NCBI GenBank assembly: GCA_014728085.1
Contig: WJMF01000224.1
Coordinates: forward strand, 1-64,000
DNA: 64,000 bases
From: Candidatus Zhuqueibacterota bacterium
GTDB lineage: Bacteria; Zhuqueibacterota; Zhuqueibacteria; Residuimicrobiales; Oceaniaggregativiventaceae
Direction of reading: 5' to 3'
In this document: piece by piece, positions 40,122 to 48,504 of the stretch
Numbering within the stretch: position 1 is the first letter of the stretch
Layout: each line of letters begins with the position of its first letter
Position numbers and translations under genes: made by a program
Notes under the pieces: generated by a model
Database searches by the model: none
What the model saw: only the letters and a program-made list of their open reading frames with translations
Told to the model about the DNA's origin: nothing

Positions 40122-40172
40122 TATGATTTCACAGTGGATACCTATCTGCTGTACAACATGTTTTACAGATTC

Positions 40173-40216
40173 AAAACTCTCGGTCTGGTTTTTCAACAGG
40201 GCCGAGAGTTTTTTTT
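40173..40216 (+). terminator. Rho-independent terminator after the LysM gene
   Basis: AAAACTCTCGG (40173-40183) pairs with CCGAGAGTTTT (40202-40212), an 11-bp stem with an 18-base loop, running into a T tract to 40216. Confidence 0.88.
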
Positions 40217-40248
40217 ACCACAAGATTTAAAACGAGGTGAATCAATTT

Positions 40249-41199
40249 TTGGCTGAAGAAAAGCATATTAAATTAAAGGGCATAAATCCGATAGATTTTT
40301 TCGGATTTCAGGATAATAATCTTTCCATTTTGGAAGAAGCGCTTTCGATTCAAATTTCCGGTCGCGGAAATGAACTGATTATGCGAGGCGAGCCCGTTAA
40401 ACTCGAAAAGGCTGAACGCGTCGTTAACGAATTGCTGTTTATGATTAACAAAAACGGCCCCTTGTCCGCAGCCGACATAGAGACCGTCACCCGCTTTCCC
40501 GGGGTTGATGAAAAATCTTCGAAAACCGACCATCTCAAGGATGTGATATTATATACAAAATCCTCTTATATTAAACCCAAAAACAAATCGCAGGAGAATT
40601 ATTTCAAGGCAACCCGGGATAATGATATTGTTGTCTCTATCGGACCGGCGGGAACCGGAAAAACTTATCTTGCTGTTGCCGTTGCGATTGCCCAGCTTAA
40701 GGAGCGGGAGGTAAACCGGATCATCTTGTGTCGTCCGGCGGTGGAAGCCGGCGAAAGCCTGGGATTTTTGCCGGGTGATTTGCAGGAAAAAGTGGATCCC
40801 TATTTGCGTCCGCTCTATGATGCTCTCTATGAAATGGTTCCTCCGGACAAATTACAGCGACAACTGGAACGCCGGGTCATTGAAATCGTTCCCCTGGCAT
40901 ATATGCGCGGCAGAACGCTAAATAGCAGTTTTGTCATTCTGGACGAAGCTCAGAATACGACAGCTTCACAGATGAAAATGTTTCTGACCAGGCTGGGGGC
41001 CAATTCAAAAGCAATCATCACGGGGGATATTACCCAAATCGATCTGCCCTCTGGTGTCGAGTCGGGCCTTGTACAAATTCAGTCAATTTTAACTGGAATC
41101 GATGGCATCGAGTTTGTATATTTCTCCAAAAAGGATGTTGTGAGACACCGGTTGGTGATGGAAATCATTTCTGCTTATGAAAAATTTGATAAAGAATAA
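40249..41199 (+). CDS. phoH: PhoH-family ATPase (YbeZ-like)
   Basis: 316 aa from TTG 40249, because GAGGTGA at 40235-40241 sits 7 bases before it; a GTG at 40237 overlaps that site. An N-terminal KH-like part precedes the P-loop domain: Walker A GPAGTGKTYLAVAVA, FLPGDLQEKVDPYLRPLYDA, Walker B FVILDEAQNTTASQMKMFL and TGDITQIDLP. It is linked to ribosome maturation and RNA handling together with YbeY, which is encoded in the same run (phoH-pgpH-ybeY), a widely conserved order. Confidence 0.94.
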   Translation: MAEEKHIKLKGINPIDFFGFQDNNLSILEEALSIQISGRGNELIMRGEPVKLEKAERVVNELLFMINKNGPLSAADIETVTRFPGVDEKSSKTDHLKDVILYTKSSYIKPKNKSQENYFKATRDNDIVVSIGPAGTGKTYLAVAVAIAQLKEREVNRIILCRPAVEAGESLGFLPGDLQEKVDPYLRPLYDALYEMVPPDKLQRQLERRVIEIVPLAYMRGRTLNSSFVILDEAQNTTASQMKMFLTRLGANSKAIITGDITQIDLPSGVESGLVQIQSILTGIDGIEFVYFSKKDVVRHRLVMEIISAYEKFDKE

Positions 41200-41201
41200 A
41201 A

Positions 41202-43520
41202 ATGAGTACAAATTATAATAAAATGGTTAACCGCAGTATAGAAACAAATTCGTTTTCTTTCAAATCGTTTTTTTCCCGCTATGGTGTGGATATGGCCGGC
41301 ATCCTGTTTCTGTGCCTGATTCTTACCGCAATTTATCCGTCCGGAAAATCTTATCAGTTTGCTGACTTGAAAGAAGGCCGGGTATATATTGGTCCGGAGA
41401 TTATCGCACCCTTTACCTTTCCCATCAACAAGAGTGAGGAAGAGTATGCCGCTGACTTGAAAAAAGTCCGGGAAAGTGTTCCCCCGGTTTTTTATTATAA
41501 TACGGAAATTGCCGAGAACAACCAGGACGAGCTTGTTGGTTTTATCGCTCAATTGAGTCGTCAACTCTCGGTATCCGATGATGTCAGAACAGAACTCGAA
41601 ACATTATTCCGTGAAAATGGTATTGTGTTGTCCCAGGAAGATTTGGCGCTTTTATTATACGGCAATGGCAGTGCTGCCGGTAATAATGCTGATTCTGAAA
41701 AAAGTATACAGGATCGTATTCGAAGATTTGAAAAAATTTCTCAGGTGATCACATCAGTAATCAGCAAGGTTTATTCCGTTGGTATTTTGAACGTCGACAA
41801 GGATCGTCTGGCACAGACCACTAAAAAGTTATCCATCAGCACTCCGGGTGAGGGAGCCATTGAGGAGCTCGAGAATCTCGAGTTCTATCAGGATATGGCA
41901 GAGGCAAGAAATACCGTTCTGGAAAAATTGCGCACGCATGAAGAGCTCAATGAACAAGCGATAAAAATCGGTTATCAAATTGCCGTACATTTTATCGAAC
42001 CAAATGTTATATATGATAAAGAAGAACATGAAAAGCGTATTGAAGAAGCGACGGCAAACGTTCCACTGGCCAAAGACCAGGTACTCGCCGGAGAGCGCAT
42101 TATCGATAGCCATCAGCGCGTCACTCAGCAACATATTGAAAAACTCAATTCTCTGGCGGTTGAAAAAGCAGAGCGGGGTGAAGTCGGCGGGTTGTGGTTG
42201 AAGGGTATTCCTCATGTCAGCAAGTTTTTTCTCACTCTGGCTATTTTATGCATCCTTTTGATCTATTTGTGGCGCGATCACCGCGATGTTATCAACAGTC
42301 GTAAAAAACTACTGTTGATCGAAATTATAATTCTAATCGTCGGATTGCTGACGTTTATGGTAAACCGGCTGGATATTTCCGTCTATTTAATTCCTGTATC
42401 AATCGGCGCCATTATTGTTACTATATTCTTTCAGGCTGATGTCGGCCTGATATTTGCTATCACTACCAGCTTGTTGGTCGGAGCCATGCGCGGTAACGAG
42501 TATGGCATTGTTTTTATTTCTATTTTTACCTCCGTGTTTATCATACTGACGGTTAGCAAGGTGCGGACCCGAAACTGGATCGTCAAATCCATGATTGTGG
42601 CAATGGGGGTTTATTTGATTGCCATCACCATCCACGATTTACTGGTATACATACCCTTTTCCGAAATGGCTATCAATTGGTTGTTTGGATTAAGCAATGG
42701 TTTTTTATCGGTTATTTTTGCCTATGGTCTGGTATTTCTGTTTGAATTTGCATTTGATCTGACCACGGATATGACCCTGTTGGAGCTGTCGGATCTCAAT
42801 CAGCCGCTTTTGCGCCAGCTCGCCATGCGCGCGCCCGGAACCTATCATCATAGCATCATGGTGGGAAACCTGGCCGAGGCAGCAGCAGAATCCATTGGTG
42901 CGAATGCGTTGCTCGCGAGGGTCGGCGCTTATTATCACGATATCGGCAAGATGGAAAAACCGGAGTATTTTGTTGAAAATCAGGTGCGGGGAAGAAATCC
43001 ACAGGAAAAGCTAACACCGTCGATGAGTTCTCTGATTCTTATTAACCACGTGCGCAAAGGGGCAGAAAAAGCCCGAGCTCATGGTTTACCGAAAGAGATT
43101 GAAAATTTTATCTATGAACACCATGGCAAAAGTGTGATGGGGTATTTTTATCAAAAAGCACAGGACCAAAGTGATGGTGAGCTCGTATCATCAAACGAGT
43201 ATCAGTATCCCGGCCCCAGACCCCAGAGCAGAGAAACCGCGATCGTTATGCTTGCTGACGCGATAGAAGCGTCGTCGCGCACACTCAAGGAACCAACCCC
43301 AAGCCGGATTAAGAATGTTGTGGAAAAAATCGTCGATGAACGATTTCAGGGCGGTGAGTTGGATGATTCTCCCCTCACGTTGAAAGATCTTTATAAAATT
43401 TCTGAATCTTTCCAGAAAATTCTCAATGGTGTTTTTCATGCACGTATAGATTATAGCGGAACCAAGGAGAGTGAGAAAGTTAGCCAGGAGGAGGATAAAG
43501 ATCAATCGGATCACGATTGA
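41202..43520 (+). CDS. pgpH: 7TMR-HD family phosphohydrolase (PgpH-like)
   Basis: 772 aa, 2 bases after phoH. One N-terminal helix (about 25-45), an extracellular 7TMR-HDED domain (about 60-325), seven transmembrane helices (about 335-525) and a cytoplasmic HD domain: RAPGTYHHSIMVGNLAEAA, YYHDIGKMEKPEYF, LILINHVRKGAEKA and FIYEHHGKSVMGYF supply the metal-binding His/Asp residues. Known members (Listeria PgpH) hydrolyse c-di-AMP. That substrate is inferred from the family. The extracellular domain may sense a ligand. The last 50 bases overlap the ybeY frame. Confidence 0.92.
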   Translation: MSTNYNKMVNRSIETNSFSFKSFFSRYGVDMAGILFLCLILTAIYPSGKSYQFADLKEGRVYIGPEIIAPFTFPINKSEEEYAADLKKVRESVPPVFYYNTEIAENNQDELVGFIAQLSRQLSVSDDVRTELETLFRENGIVLSQEDLALLLYGNGSAAGNNADSEKSIQDRIRRFEKISQVITSVISKVYSVGILNVDKDRLAQTTKKLSISTPGEGAIEELENLEFYQDMAEARNTVLEKLRTHEELNEQAIKIGYQIAVHFIEPNVIYDKEEHEKRIEEATANVPLAKDQVLAGERIIDSHQRVTQQHIEKLNSLAVEKAERGEVGGLWLKGIPHVSKFFLTLAILCILLIYLWRDHRDVINSRKKLLLIEIIILIVGLLTFMVNRLDISVYLIPVSIGAIIVTIFFQADVGLIFAITTSLLVGAMRGNEYGIVFISIFTSVFIILTVSKVRTRNWIVKSMIVAMGVYLIAITIHDLLVYIPFSEMAINWLFGLSNGFLSVIFAYGLVFLFEFAFDLTTDMTLLELSDLNQPLLRQLAMRAPGTYHHSIMVGNLAEAAAESIGANALLARVGAYYHDIGKMEKPEYFVENQVRGRNPQEKLTPSMSSLILINHVRKGAEKARAHGLPKEIENFIYEHHGKSVMGYFYQKAQDQSDGELVSSNEYQYPGPRPQSRETAIVMLADAIEASSRTLKEPTPSRIKNVVEKIVDERFQGGELDDSPLTLKDLYKISESFQKILNGVFHARIDYSGTKESEKVSQEEDKDQSDHD

Positions 43521-43929
43521 AAACCCATTGCGCTTTGATTTGCCCGATAAAACGCTCTTTATCAAAGGGGTTGAAACGGTAATCGAGCAGGAAAACTATA
43601 AAAATCGTTATTCAATTTCTGTTATTTTTGTGGATAACGCATTCATTATCAACCTGAACAAGCGTTACTTTGCTAAAACATCCGTGACCGATGTGATTTC
43701 GTTCAATTATGAAGAAGAATTTCTCGAAGGAGAAATATATATCTCTTTCGAACAAGCATTACGTCAGGCGGATGAGCACAGTTGTGAACTCCGGGAGGAA
43801 CTATTGCGACTGACCATCCATGGTACCTTGCATCTGCTCAACTACGAGGATTACAGCCCGGCGGATCGGCAAAAAATGTCTCAACTTGAAGACAAATACT
43901 TGAATTTTTACTTTAAAAGTATATCTTAA
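43471..43929 (+). CDS. ybeY: Endoribonuclease / rRNA maturation factor YbeY
   Basis: Up to 152 aa. Motif LRLTIHGTLHLLNYEDYS gives the two His metal ligands. The third position is Asp/Glu (NYED) rather than the His of E. coli (GYDH), as in Bacteroidota-type YbeY. TDVISFNYEEEFLEGEIYIS is the other conserved segment. It processes the 3' end of 16S rRNA. The start is unclear: GTG 43471 is the only standard codon upstream, but it lies one base after GGAG. The excellent AGGAGGAGG (43486-43494) is followed only by ATA, ATC and ATT codons where homologues begin (INRITIENP). Confidence 0.9.
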   Translation: MRKLARRRIKINRITIENPLRFDLPDKTLFIKGVETVIEQENYKNRYSISVIFVDNAFIINLNKRYFAKTSVTDVISFNYEEEFLEGEIYISFEQALRQADEHSCELREELLRLTIHGTLHLLNYEDYSPADRQKMSQLEDKYLNFYFKSIS

Positions 43930-44001
43930 AACAGTATCTTGTATTTGGTTTTTTCTTTAAAGCGAATAAAAACAGAGACATGTTGAGTTACAGTGACAGA
44001 A

Positions 44002-44026
44002 CGGTATCTTTTTAATGATGATACCG
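44002..44026. other. Hairpin between ybeY and the CNNM gene
   Basis: CGGTATC (44002-44008) and GATACCG (44020-44026) form a 7-bp stem with an 11-base loop in the 171-base gap. There is no following T tract on the plus strand, so a regulatory or processing role is more likely than termination. Confidence 0.35.
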
Positions 44027-44100
44027 GTGTCGTGTCGCGAACGAAATCTTAAGACATATGTGAAAATCTGCCGTTGAACATTTTGGAGGTTAAACTTAAT

Positions 44101-45408
44101 TTGGAAACTGATCCCGGCTATTTTCTTGCCCTTTTTTTTGTTTTGTTGATTCTTTCCGGATTTTTTTCAGGATCAGAAACCGCTTTTTTTTCCTTAAACA
44201 GCGTCGTACTGGATCGCCTGGCTAAAAGCAGGGATAGGCGCTCGCAGCGTATTGTGCTCTTGCTCTCTACGCCCAAACGCCTGTTGATTACGATATTGAT
44301 CGGAAACACACTCGTCAATGTAACAGCTGCTGCCATTGCAACCATTCTCACTTCCAATTGGTTTGTCTCGGTGGGCTTTAATCAAAATCTGGGAATTATC
44401 CTTAACGTCGTTGTCGTTACCTTTCTCATATTGGTTATTTCTGAGATTACGCCCAAGATATATGCGGTTAAAAACGCAGAAAAATTTGCCAGGGCTGTTT
44501 CATTGCCCCTTTTATTGATATTTCGTTTTTTCTACCCCTTGTCCTTTATTATTGATAAAACCATTTCTGTCCTGGTTAAGGTGTTTCCGGTGGAGGAGGC
44601 CGAGGAAGAGAAATTTTTACACCCCAATGAATTTCAGGCTTTATTGGATCTCGGCGAGTCGGAAGGTGAGCTCGAATCGGAAGAAAAAAAGCTCATTCAT
44701 TCGATTTTCGAATTTGGTGACACGGTTGTTCGCGAAATTATGGTACCCCGAACGGATATGGTATGTATATCACATGATATCAGCATCGAAGAGGTCGTTA
44801 AGATTATCGCGGTTAAAGGTCATACCAGAATTCCTGTATATGAGGAAACCGTGGATCAGGTTCAGGGAATCATTCATGCCAAGGATTTACTGCCTCAAAT
44901 AATCGATGGTAATACAACGAAAACCATCCTTGATTTCGCCAGGCCCGCTCTGTTTGTACCGGAAGCTAAAAAAATCGATGATCTCCTTAAAGTGTTTCAA
45001 AAGGAACGGCAACACATGGCCATCGTCGTCGACGAATATGGCGGTACAGCCGGGCTTGTGACGCTCGAAGATGTGCTGGAAGAGATCGTTGGTGAAATCC
45101 GCGATGAATATGACCAGGAACAGGTTTTATATAAAATTCTGGACGATAAGAGTTATCTCATGAATGCTAAAATAGATATTGATTCTCTGAATAAATTAAT
45201 TCATATTAATATTCCTGAAACCGACGAGTACGACACACTCGGGGGGTTTATTCTGGATATGACCGGCAATGTTCCCGAGCAAAATGAAGTTCTGCGATAC
45301 GGTGGTTATGAACTGACCATGGTAAAAGTTGAGCAAAACCGGATTATTCATGTAAAGATTGCTTACAAACCGGTCGAGGAAGAATCCGATCAGGAAAAAA
45401 ACGAATAA
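44101..45408 (+). CDS. CNNM/CBS-domain transporter-like protein (HlyC/CorC, GldE-like)
   Basis: 435 aa from TTG 44101, 11 bases after GGAGG at 44085-44089; another TTG at 44074 lies before that site. An N-terminal CNNM domain with about four helices (FLALFFVLLILSGFFSGSET; LLITILIGNTLVNVTAAAIA) is followed by a CBS pair (IMVPRTDMVCISHD; HMAIVVDEYGGTAGLVTLED) and a CorC_HlyC C-terminal domain (DEYDTLGGFILDMTGNVPEQ). Members move or regulate Mg2+/Co2+; GldE is the Bacteroidota relative. It belongs to the phoH-pgpH-ybeY neighbourhood, as in many bacteria. Confidence 0.9.
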   Translation: METDPGYFLALFFVLLILSGFFSGSETAFFSLNSVVLDRLAKSRDRRSQRIVLLLSTPKRLLITILIGNTLVNVTAAAIATILTSNWFVSVGFNQNLGIILNVVVVTFLILVISEITPKIYAVKNAEKFARAVSLPLLLIFRFFYPLSFIIDKTISVLVKVFPVEEAEEEKFLHPNEFQALLDLGESEGELESEEKKLIHSIFEFGDTVVREIMVPRTDMVCISHDISIEEVVKIIAVKGHTRIPVYEETVDQVQGIIHAKDLLPQIIDGNTTKTILDFARPALFVPEAKKIDDLLKVFQKERQHMAIVVDEYGGTAGLVTLEDVLEEIVGEIRDEYDQEQVLYKILDDKSYLMNAKIDIDSLNKLIHINIPETDEYDTLGGFILDMTGNVPEQNEVLRYGGYELTMVKVEQNRIIHVKIAYKPVEEESDQEKNE

Positions 45409-45447
45409 CGGCTATTTAGGAATGGGGATTTAATCAAGGAGGTATCC

Positions 45448-46614
45448 ATGCTTGCACTAAAATTTGATTTTCGGGATCTTTTCAGGGCACCGCGACTCGC
45501 TTTTGCGCTGCAACGATTGTGGATTCAGGTTGCAGGATTATTCGTTGGATATGCGGCTTATTTGCTGCTCACCTATTTATCGTATTTTATTAGTGGATTC
45601 GAATTGGCCATGACCTGGAAACGGTATGGTCTGGTGATTTGCCCATTTTCGTCCGGAGAACTTTTGCCCTGGTATGGCTGGGTGGTCTATGCCGCGGCGG
45701 TATTGCTACTTGTTGTCTCTTTTCTCATTGCCAACACGGCTGTCTCCCGCGCAACTTATATGCTGGCCAAAGGAAATCATTTTTATACCTGGAGAGAAGC
45801 ATACAGGTTTTCCTTTCGCAAAATGCTCTCCGTTATCCTCACGCCTATTTCGCTTTTGGTTTTGATCGGTTTGCTGGTTCTGGGCGGTTTGGTTATCGGA
45901 TTGCTCGGCCGAATTCCTTACCTCGGACCGCTGGGGATCAGTTTTTTTACGATTTTTTGGTTTATTGCTGCTCTGTTTTTGCTCTTTTTTGTCATCATTC
46001 TCTTTGTGTCGTTACTGATGGCACCGAGCATTATCGCTACCACAGACGAGGATGCTTTTGAGGCGATTTTTCAAACGTTTTCTCTGGTTTGGGCACAGCC
46101 ATGGCGGCTGGTATTATATCAACTCTTGACCATTGCTTTGTCGCTGACGGGATTTTTCGTTTTTGCCGCTTTTGTCAAACAGGCGCTTATGCTCATGAAC
46201 AGCATTTTTGCTTCCTTTATGGGCGTCGATTTCATTAATTTGATGCACAACGGTTTGGCTACCCTGCAGGGATGGTTAATTTGGGGGCAGAGTACTTTGG
46301 AAAGCGCTTTTGGTGAATACAGCCACTATATCTATTTTTCAAATTCGTTTTTAACCCTGCCGGATCTCTCTCTTGTCGTCAAAATTTCGTCATTTTTTTA
46401 TACCTTTAGTTTGTTGTTTATCGGGCTATGGGTGCTTTCTTACCTGTTTTCTACGTATACGGTTGGGAATACTCTGGCGTTTATGGTATTGAAAAACATC
46501 AAGGACGAGGAAAATTTGCTGGAACGTAAAGACAAAGAAGAAGTTGAAGAAGCGGAGGAAGAGGAAGAACTAACAGAGGAAGAAGAGGCTGATTCTGCTG
46601 AAAGAGATCAGTGA
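45448..46614 (+). CDS. Polytopic membrane protein with acidic C-terminal tail, unknown
   Basis: 388 aa, ATG with AAGGAGG upstream. About seven to eight transmembrane helices (for example about 27-50, 75-98, 130-155, 165-195, 220-245, 320-345). The C-terminal 30 residues are nearly all Glu/Asp/Lys (EEAEEEEELTEEEEADSAER). Cytoplasmic loops carry SRATYMLAKG and APSIIATTDEDAFEAIFQTF, a pattern recalling DUF4013/glycerophosphoryl-type membrane proteins, but I cannot assign a family. It lies between the CNNM transporter and the cold-shock gene with no obvious terminator between. Confidence 0.7.
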   Translation: MLALKFDFRDLFRAPRLAFALQRLWIQVAGLFVGYAAYLLLTYLSYFISGFELAMTWKRYGLVICPFSSGELLPWYGWVVYAAAVLLLVVSFLIANTAVSRATYMLAKGNHFYTWREAYRFSFRKMLSVILTPISLLVLIGLLVLGGLVIGLLGRIPYLGPLGISFFTIFWFIAALFLLFFVIILFVSLLMAPSIIATTDEDAFEAIFQTFSLVWAQPWRLVLYQLLTIALSLTGFFVFAAFVKQALMLMNSIFASFMGVDFINLMHNGLATLQGWLIWGQSTLESAFGEYSHYIYFSNSFLTLPDLSLVVKISSFFYTFSLLFIGLWVLSYLFSTYTVGNTLAFMVLKNIKDEENLLERKDKEEVEEAEEEEELTEEEEADSAERDQ

Positions 46615-46684
46615 TGAGCGATCGTCTACTGAATTAAAAATTAAAAATTTTTTCGCAAATCGGACGTGATGGAGGTATATATTA

Positions 46685-46888
46685 GTGAATTTCGGTTATA
46701 TAAAGAATTGGGATGAATCAAAGGGGTATGGATTTATTACCAGTGAACAAGGGGACGACTTTTTCGTGCATGTTTCGGATTTGGATATTACATTGAAACC
46801 ACAAATGATTCGCGAAGGAATGCGGGTTAAATTTGATATTCGTTCTGATATGAAAGGTGACAAAGCCATTCGTGTAGCAAAAGCCTGA
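46685..46888 (+). CDS. Cold-shock domain protein
   Basis: 67 aa starting at GTG 46685, 8 bases after GGAGG. RNP1 is KGYGFI and RNP2 is DFFVHVSDL, in a single OB fold. It should bind single-stranded RNA/DNA and prevent secondary structure. It begins YIKNWDESKGYG rather than the classical TGTVKWFNxxKGFG, so it is a divergent CspA relative. It lies 57 bases ahead of the GYF_2-MinD gene. Confidence 0.92.
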   Translation: MNFGYIKNWDESKGYGFITSEQGDDFFVHVSDLDITLKPQMIREGMRVKFDIRSDMKGDKAIRVAKA

Positions 46889-46945
46889 AAGTCGTTTTGA
46901 AAGAGCCGTCCGGGTATGCCTGGATTTAGATAGGATAGCAACACC

Positions 46946-48232
46946 ATGTCTCAAATGTTCGTCAAGATAAAAGATCAGCAATATGGTCCTTACTCTTCCA
47001 CAGAACTGGAACAAATGGTCGAAAAAGGTCAATTTCAGTCCGACGATCTGGTCTTCAACGAGAATTCTCAGGAGTGGATCCGGGCGAGTGAGAGCAATGA
47101 ACTGAGTGAGCTTTTTTCCGAAGAGGAAGAACAGGTTTTCCAACAGCAGGTTCTGGCTGTAGGGGGTGGCAAGGGCGGCGTCGGCAAAACGGTAACCACC
47201 GCCTCGCTGGGTGTTGGACTTGCTGCGCTGGGTTATAAAGTGGTTGTTGTTGATGCTGATCTGGGTGGCGCCAATCTGCATACCTGCATGGGTATATTGG
47301 AACCCAAATATACGTTCTATCATTTCTATACGCTGCAGCGCGATTCCCTGGAAGATATCATGCTCGAAACCCCGGTAAAGAATCTAAAACTCATCAGCGG
47401 TGCCTGCGGAACCCTTGGGCTGGCCAATCCCCGATTTTCTCAAAAACTTCGCTTTATATCCAATCTAAAAAATATAAATGCTGATTATATCATATTGGAC
47501 CTGGGAGCCGGTTCTTCCTATAATGTAATTGATTTTTTTATCGCTGCAGATCAGGGTCTTGTTGTCACCTCACCTGAACCGATGGCTATCCAGGAAACCT
47601 TTAATTTCATTAAAGTGGCGGCTTTCAGGAAGATACAGAGACATTTTCGCCAGAACGCAAAGATTTCAGCCCTCTTTGACAGGGATGTTTTTGCTGAGAT
47701 TGGCAGAATGGGGGATTCCATGTCACAGCTGCTGAATGAAATTTCAAAAATTGATGAAAAAGCCGGTAAGCAAGTCGAAGAGATTCTGGAATCCTTCAGT
47801 CCCAAGCTCATTCTGAATATGGTGCACGAAAACGAAGATGTTAAGGAAGGTGCGGCCTTAAAAACAGCCGTAAAGGAATTGTTGTCGCTGAATATGGATT
47901 ATCTGGGATATCTGGAATATGATGAGAATGTGCGTTATTCCGTTAAAGAATTAAAGCCGTTTATTATCAATAACCCAAAATCAAAAGCGTCGAAGAGCCT
48001 GGCAAAACTGATCACGGTTGGACTTTTGAGAAAATCCGGCTGGAACGGCTTTAAAGAACGGCGCAGGGTATCACGGCAAATACATGACGAGGCCAATTCA
48101 TATCCGACCAACCAGTTGAAAGAAAGCGATATGATTTGCTCGGTTCGTTGTTTTTACTGGGGAGATTGTGATTTCCAAAATGGGGGGTTTCCCTGTCCGG
48201 TTCGTCATCTGGACCCGATTTTTCACCGCTAA
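46946..48232 (+). CDS. GYF_2-MinD/FlhG-like fusion ATPase with C-terminal Cys cluster
   Basis: 428 aa. Residues about 4-50 form a GYF_2 domain (KIKDQQYGPYSSTELEQMVE; EWIRASESNEL). After an acidic linker comes a MinD/ParA-type ATPase from about 70: deviant Walker A VGGGKGGVGKTVTTASLG, VVVVDADLGGANLHTCMG, and Walker B region YIILDLGAGSSYNVIDFFIA. The closest class by motif is the FlhG/MinD group (DLGGANLHT) rather than ParA. The last 30 residues hold a Cys cluster (MICSVRCFYWGDCDFQNGGF, then PCPVRH) that may bind a metal. No flagellar genes are near. A spatial organiser or regulator whose GYF_2 part binds a proline-rich partner is plausible but unproven. Confidence 0.85.
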   Translation: MSQMFVKIKDQQYGPYSSTELEQMVEKGQFQSDDLVFNENSQEWIRASESNELSELFSEEEEQVFQQQVLAVGGGKGGVGKTVTTASLGVGLAALGYKVVVVDADLGGANLHTCMGILEPKYTFYHFYTLQRDSLEDIMLETPVKNLKLISGACGTLGLANPRFSQKLRFISNLKNINADYIILDLGAGSSYNVIDFFIAADQGLVVTSPEPMAIQETFNFIKVAAFRKIQRHFRQNAKISALFDRDVFAEIGRMGDSMSQLLNEISKIDEKAGKQVEEILESFSPKLILNMVHENEDVKEGAALKTAVKELLSLNMDYLGYLEYDENVRYSVKELKPFIINNPKSKASKSLAKLITVGLLRKSGWNGFKERRRVSRQIHDEANSYPTNQLKESDMICSVRCFYWGDCDFQNGGFPCPVRHLDPIFHR

Positions 48233-48504
48233 CTTTTCGCCAAAAAAGGCTTTCTCCTTTCAATATTTTTCCGTATTATGATAAAGCAAGGCATATAATG
48301 CCTGTTTTGCGGTTTTCCGGTGCTTTAGGCATGTCAGCTTTTGGATTGCAGTGCTTCAGACAGAACACAGAGTGTCATCGCAGATGAATGTATGTATACC
48401 ACTCAAATAGATCTATTCATCGATATTTTTTTGCAAAGACGAGTTCTGTTGTCCGGCTGGTTTGCCGGACCATGATAATCTGCTTACAATCCTAGAATAA
48501 TAAC
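48233..48504. other. Intergenic region and 5' leader of ktrB
   Basis: 272 bases with no gene. A GC-rich hairpin, GTCCGGC (48451-48457), TGGTTT loop, GCCGGAC (48464-48470), stands 34 bases upstream of the ktrB ATG with no T tract after it, so it is more likely leader structure than a terminator. I looked for a c-di-AMP (ydaO) riboswitch because of the downstream potassium genes but could not match its conserved core. Confidence 0.4.

Noticed and set aside
48233-48504. c-di-AMP (ydaO-type) riboswitch upstream of ktrB
   Set aside because: The leader is structured in one small hairpin only, and the conserved core of the riboswitch could not be recognised.
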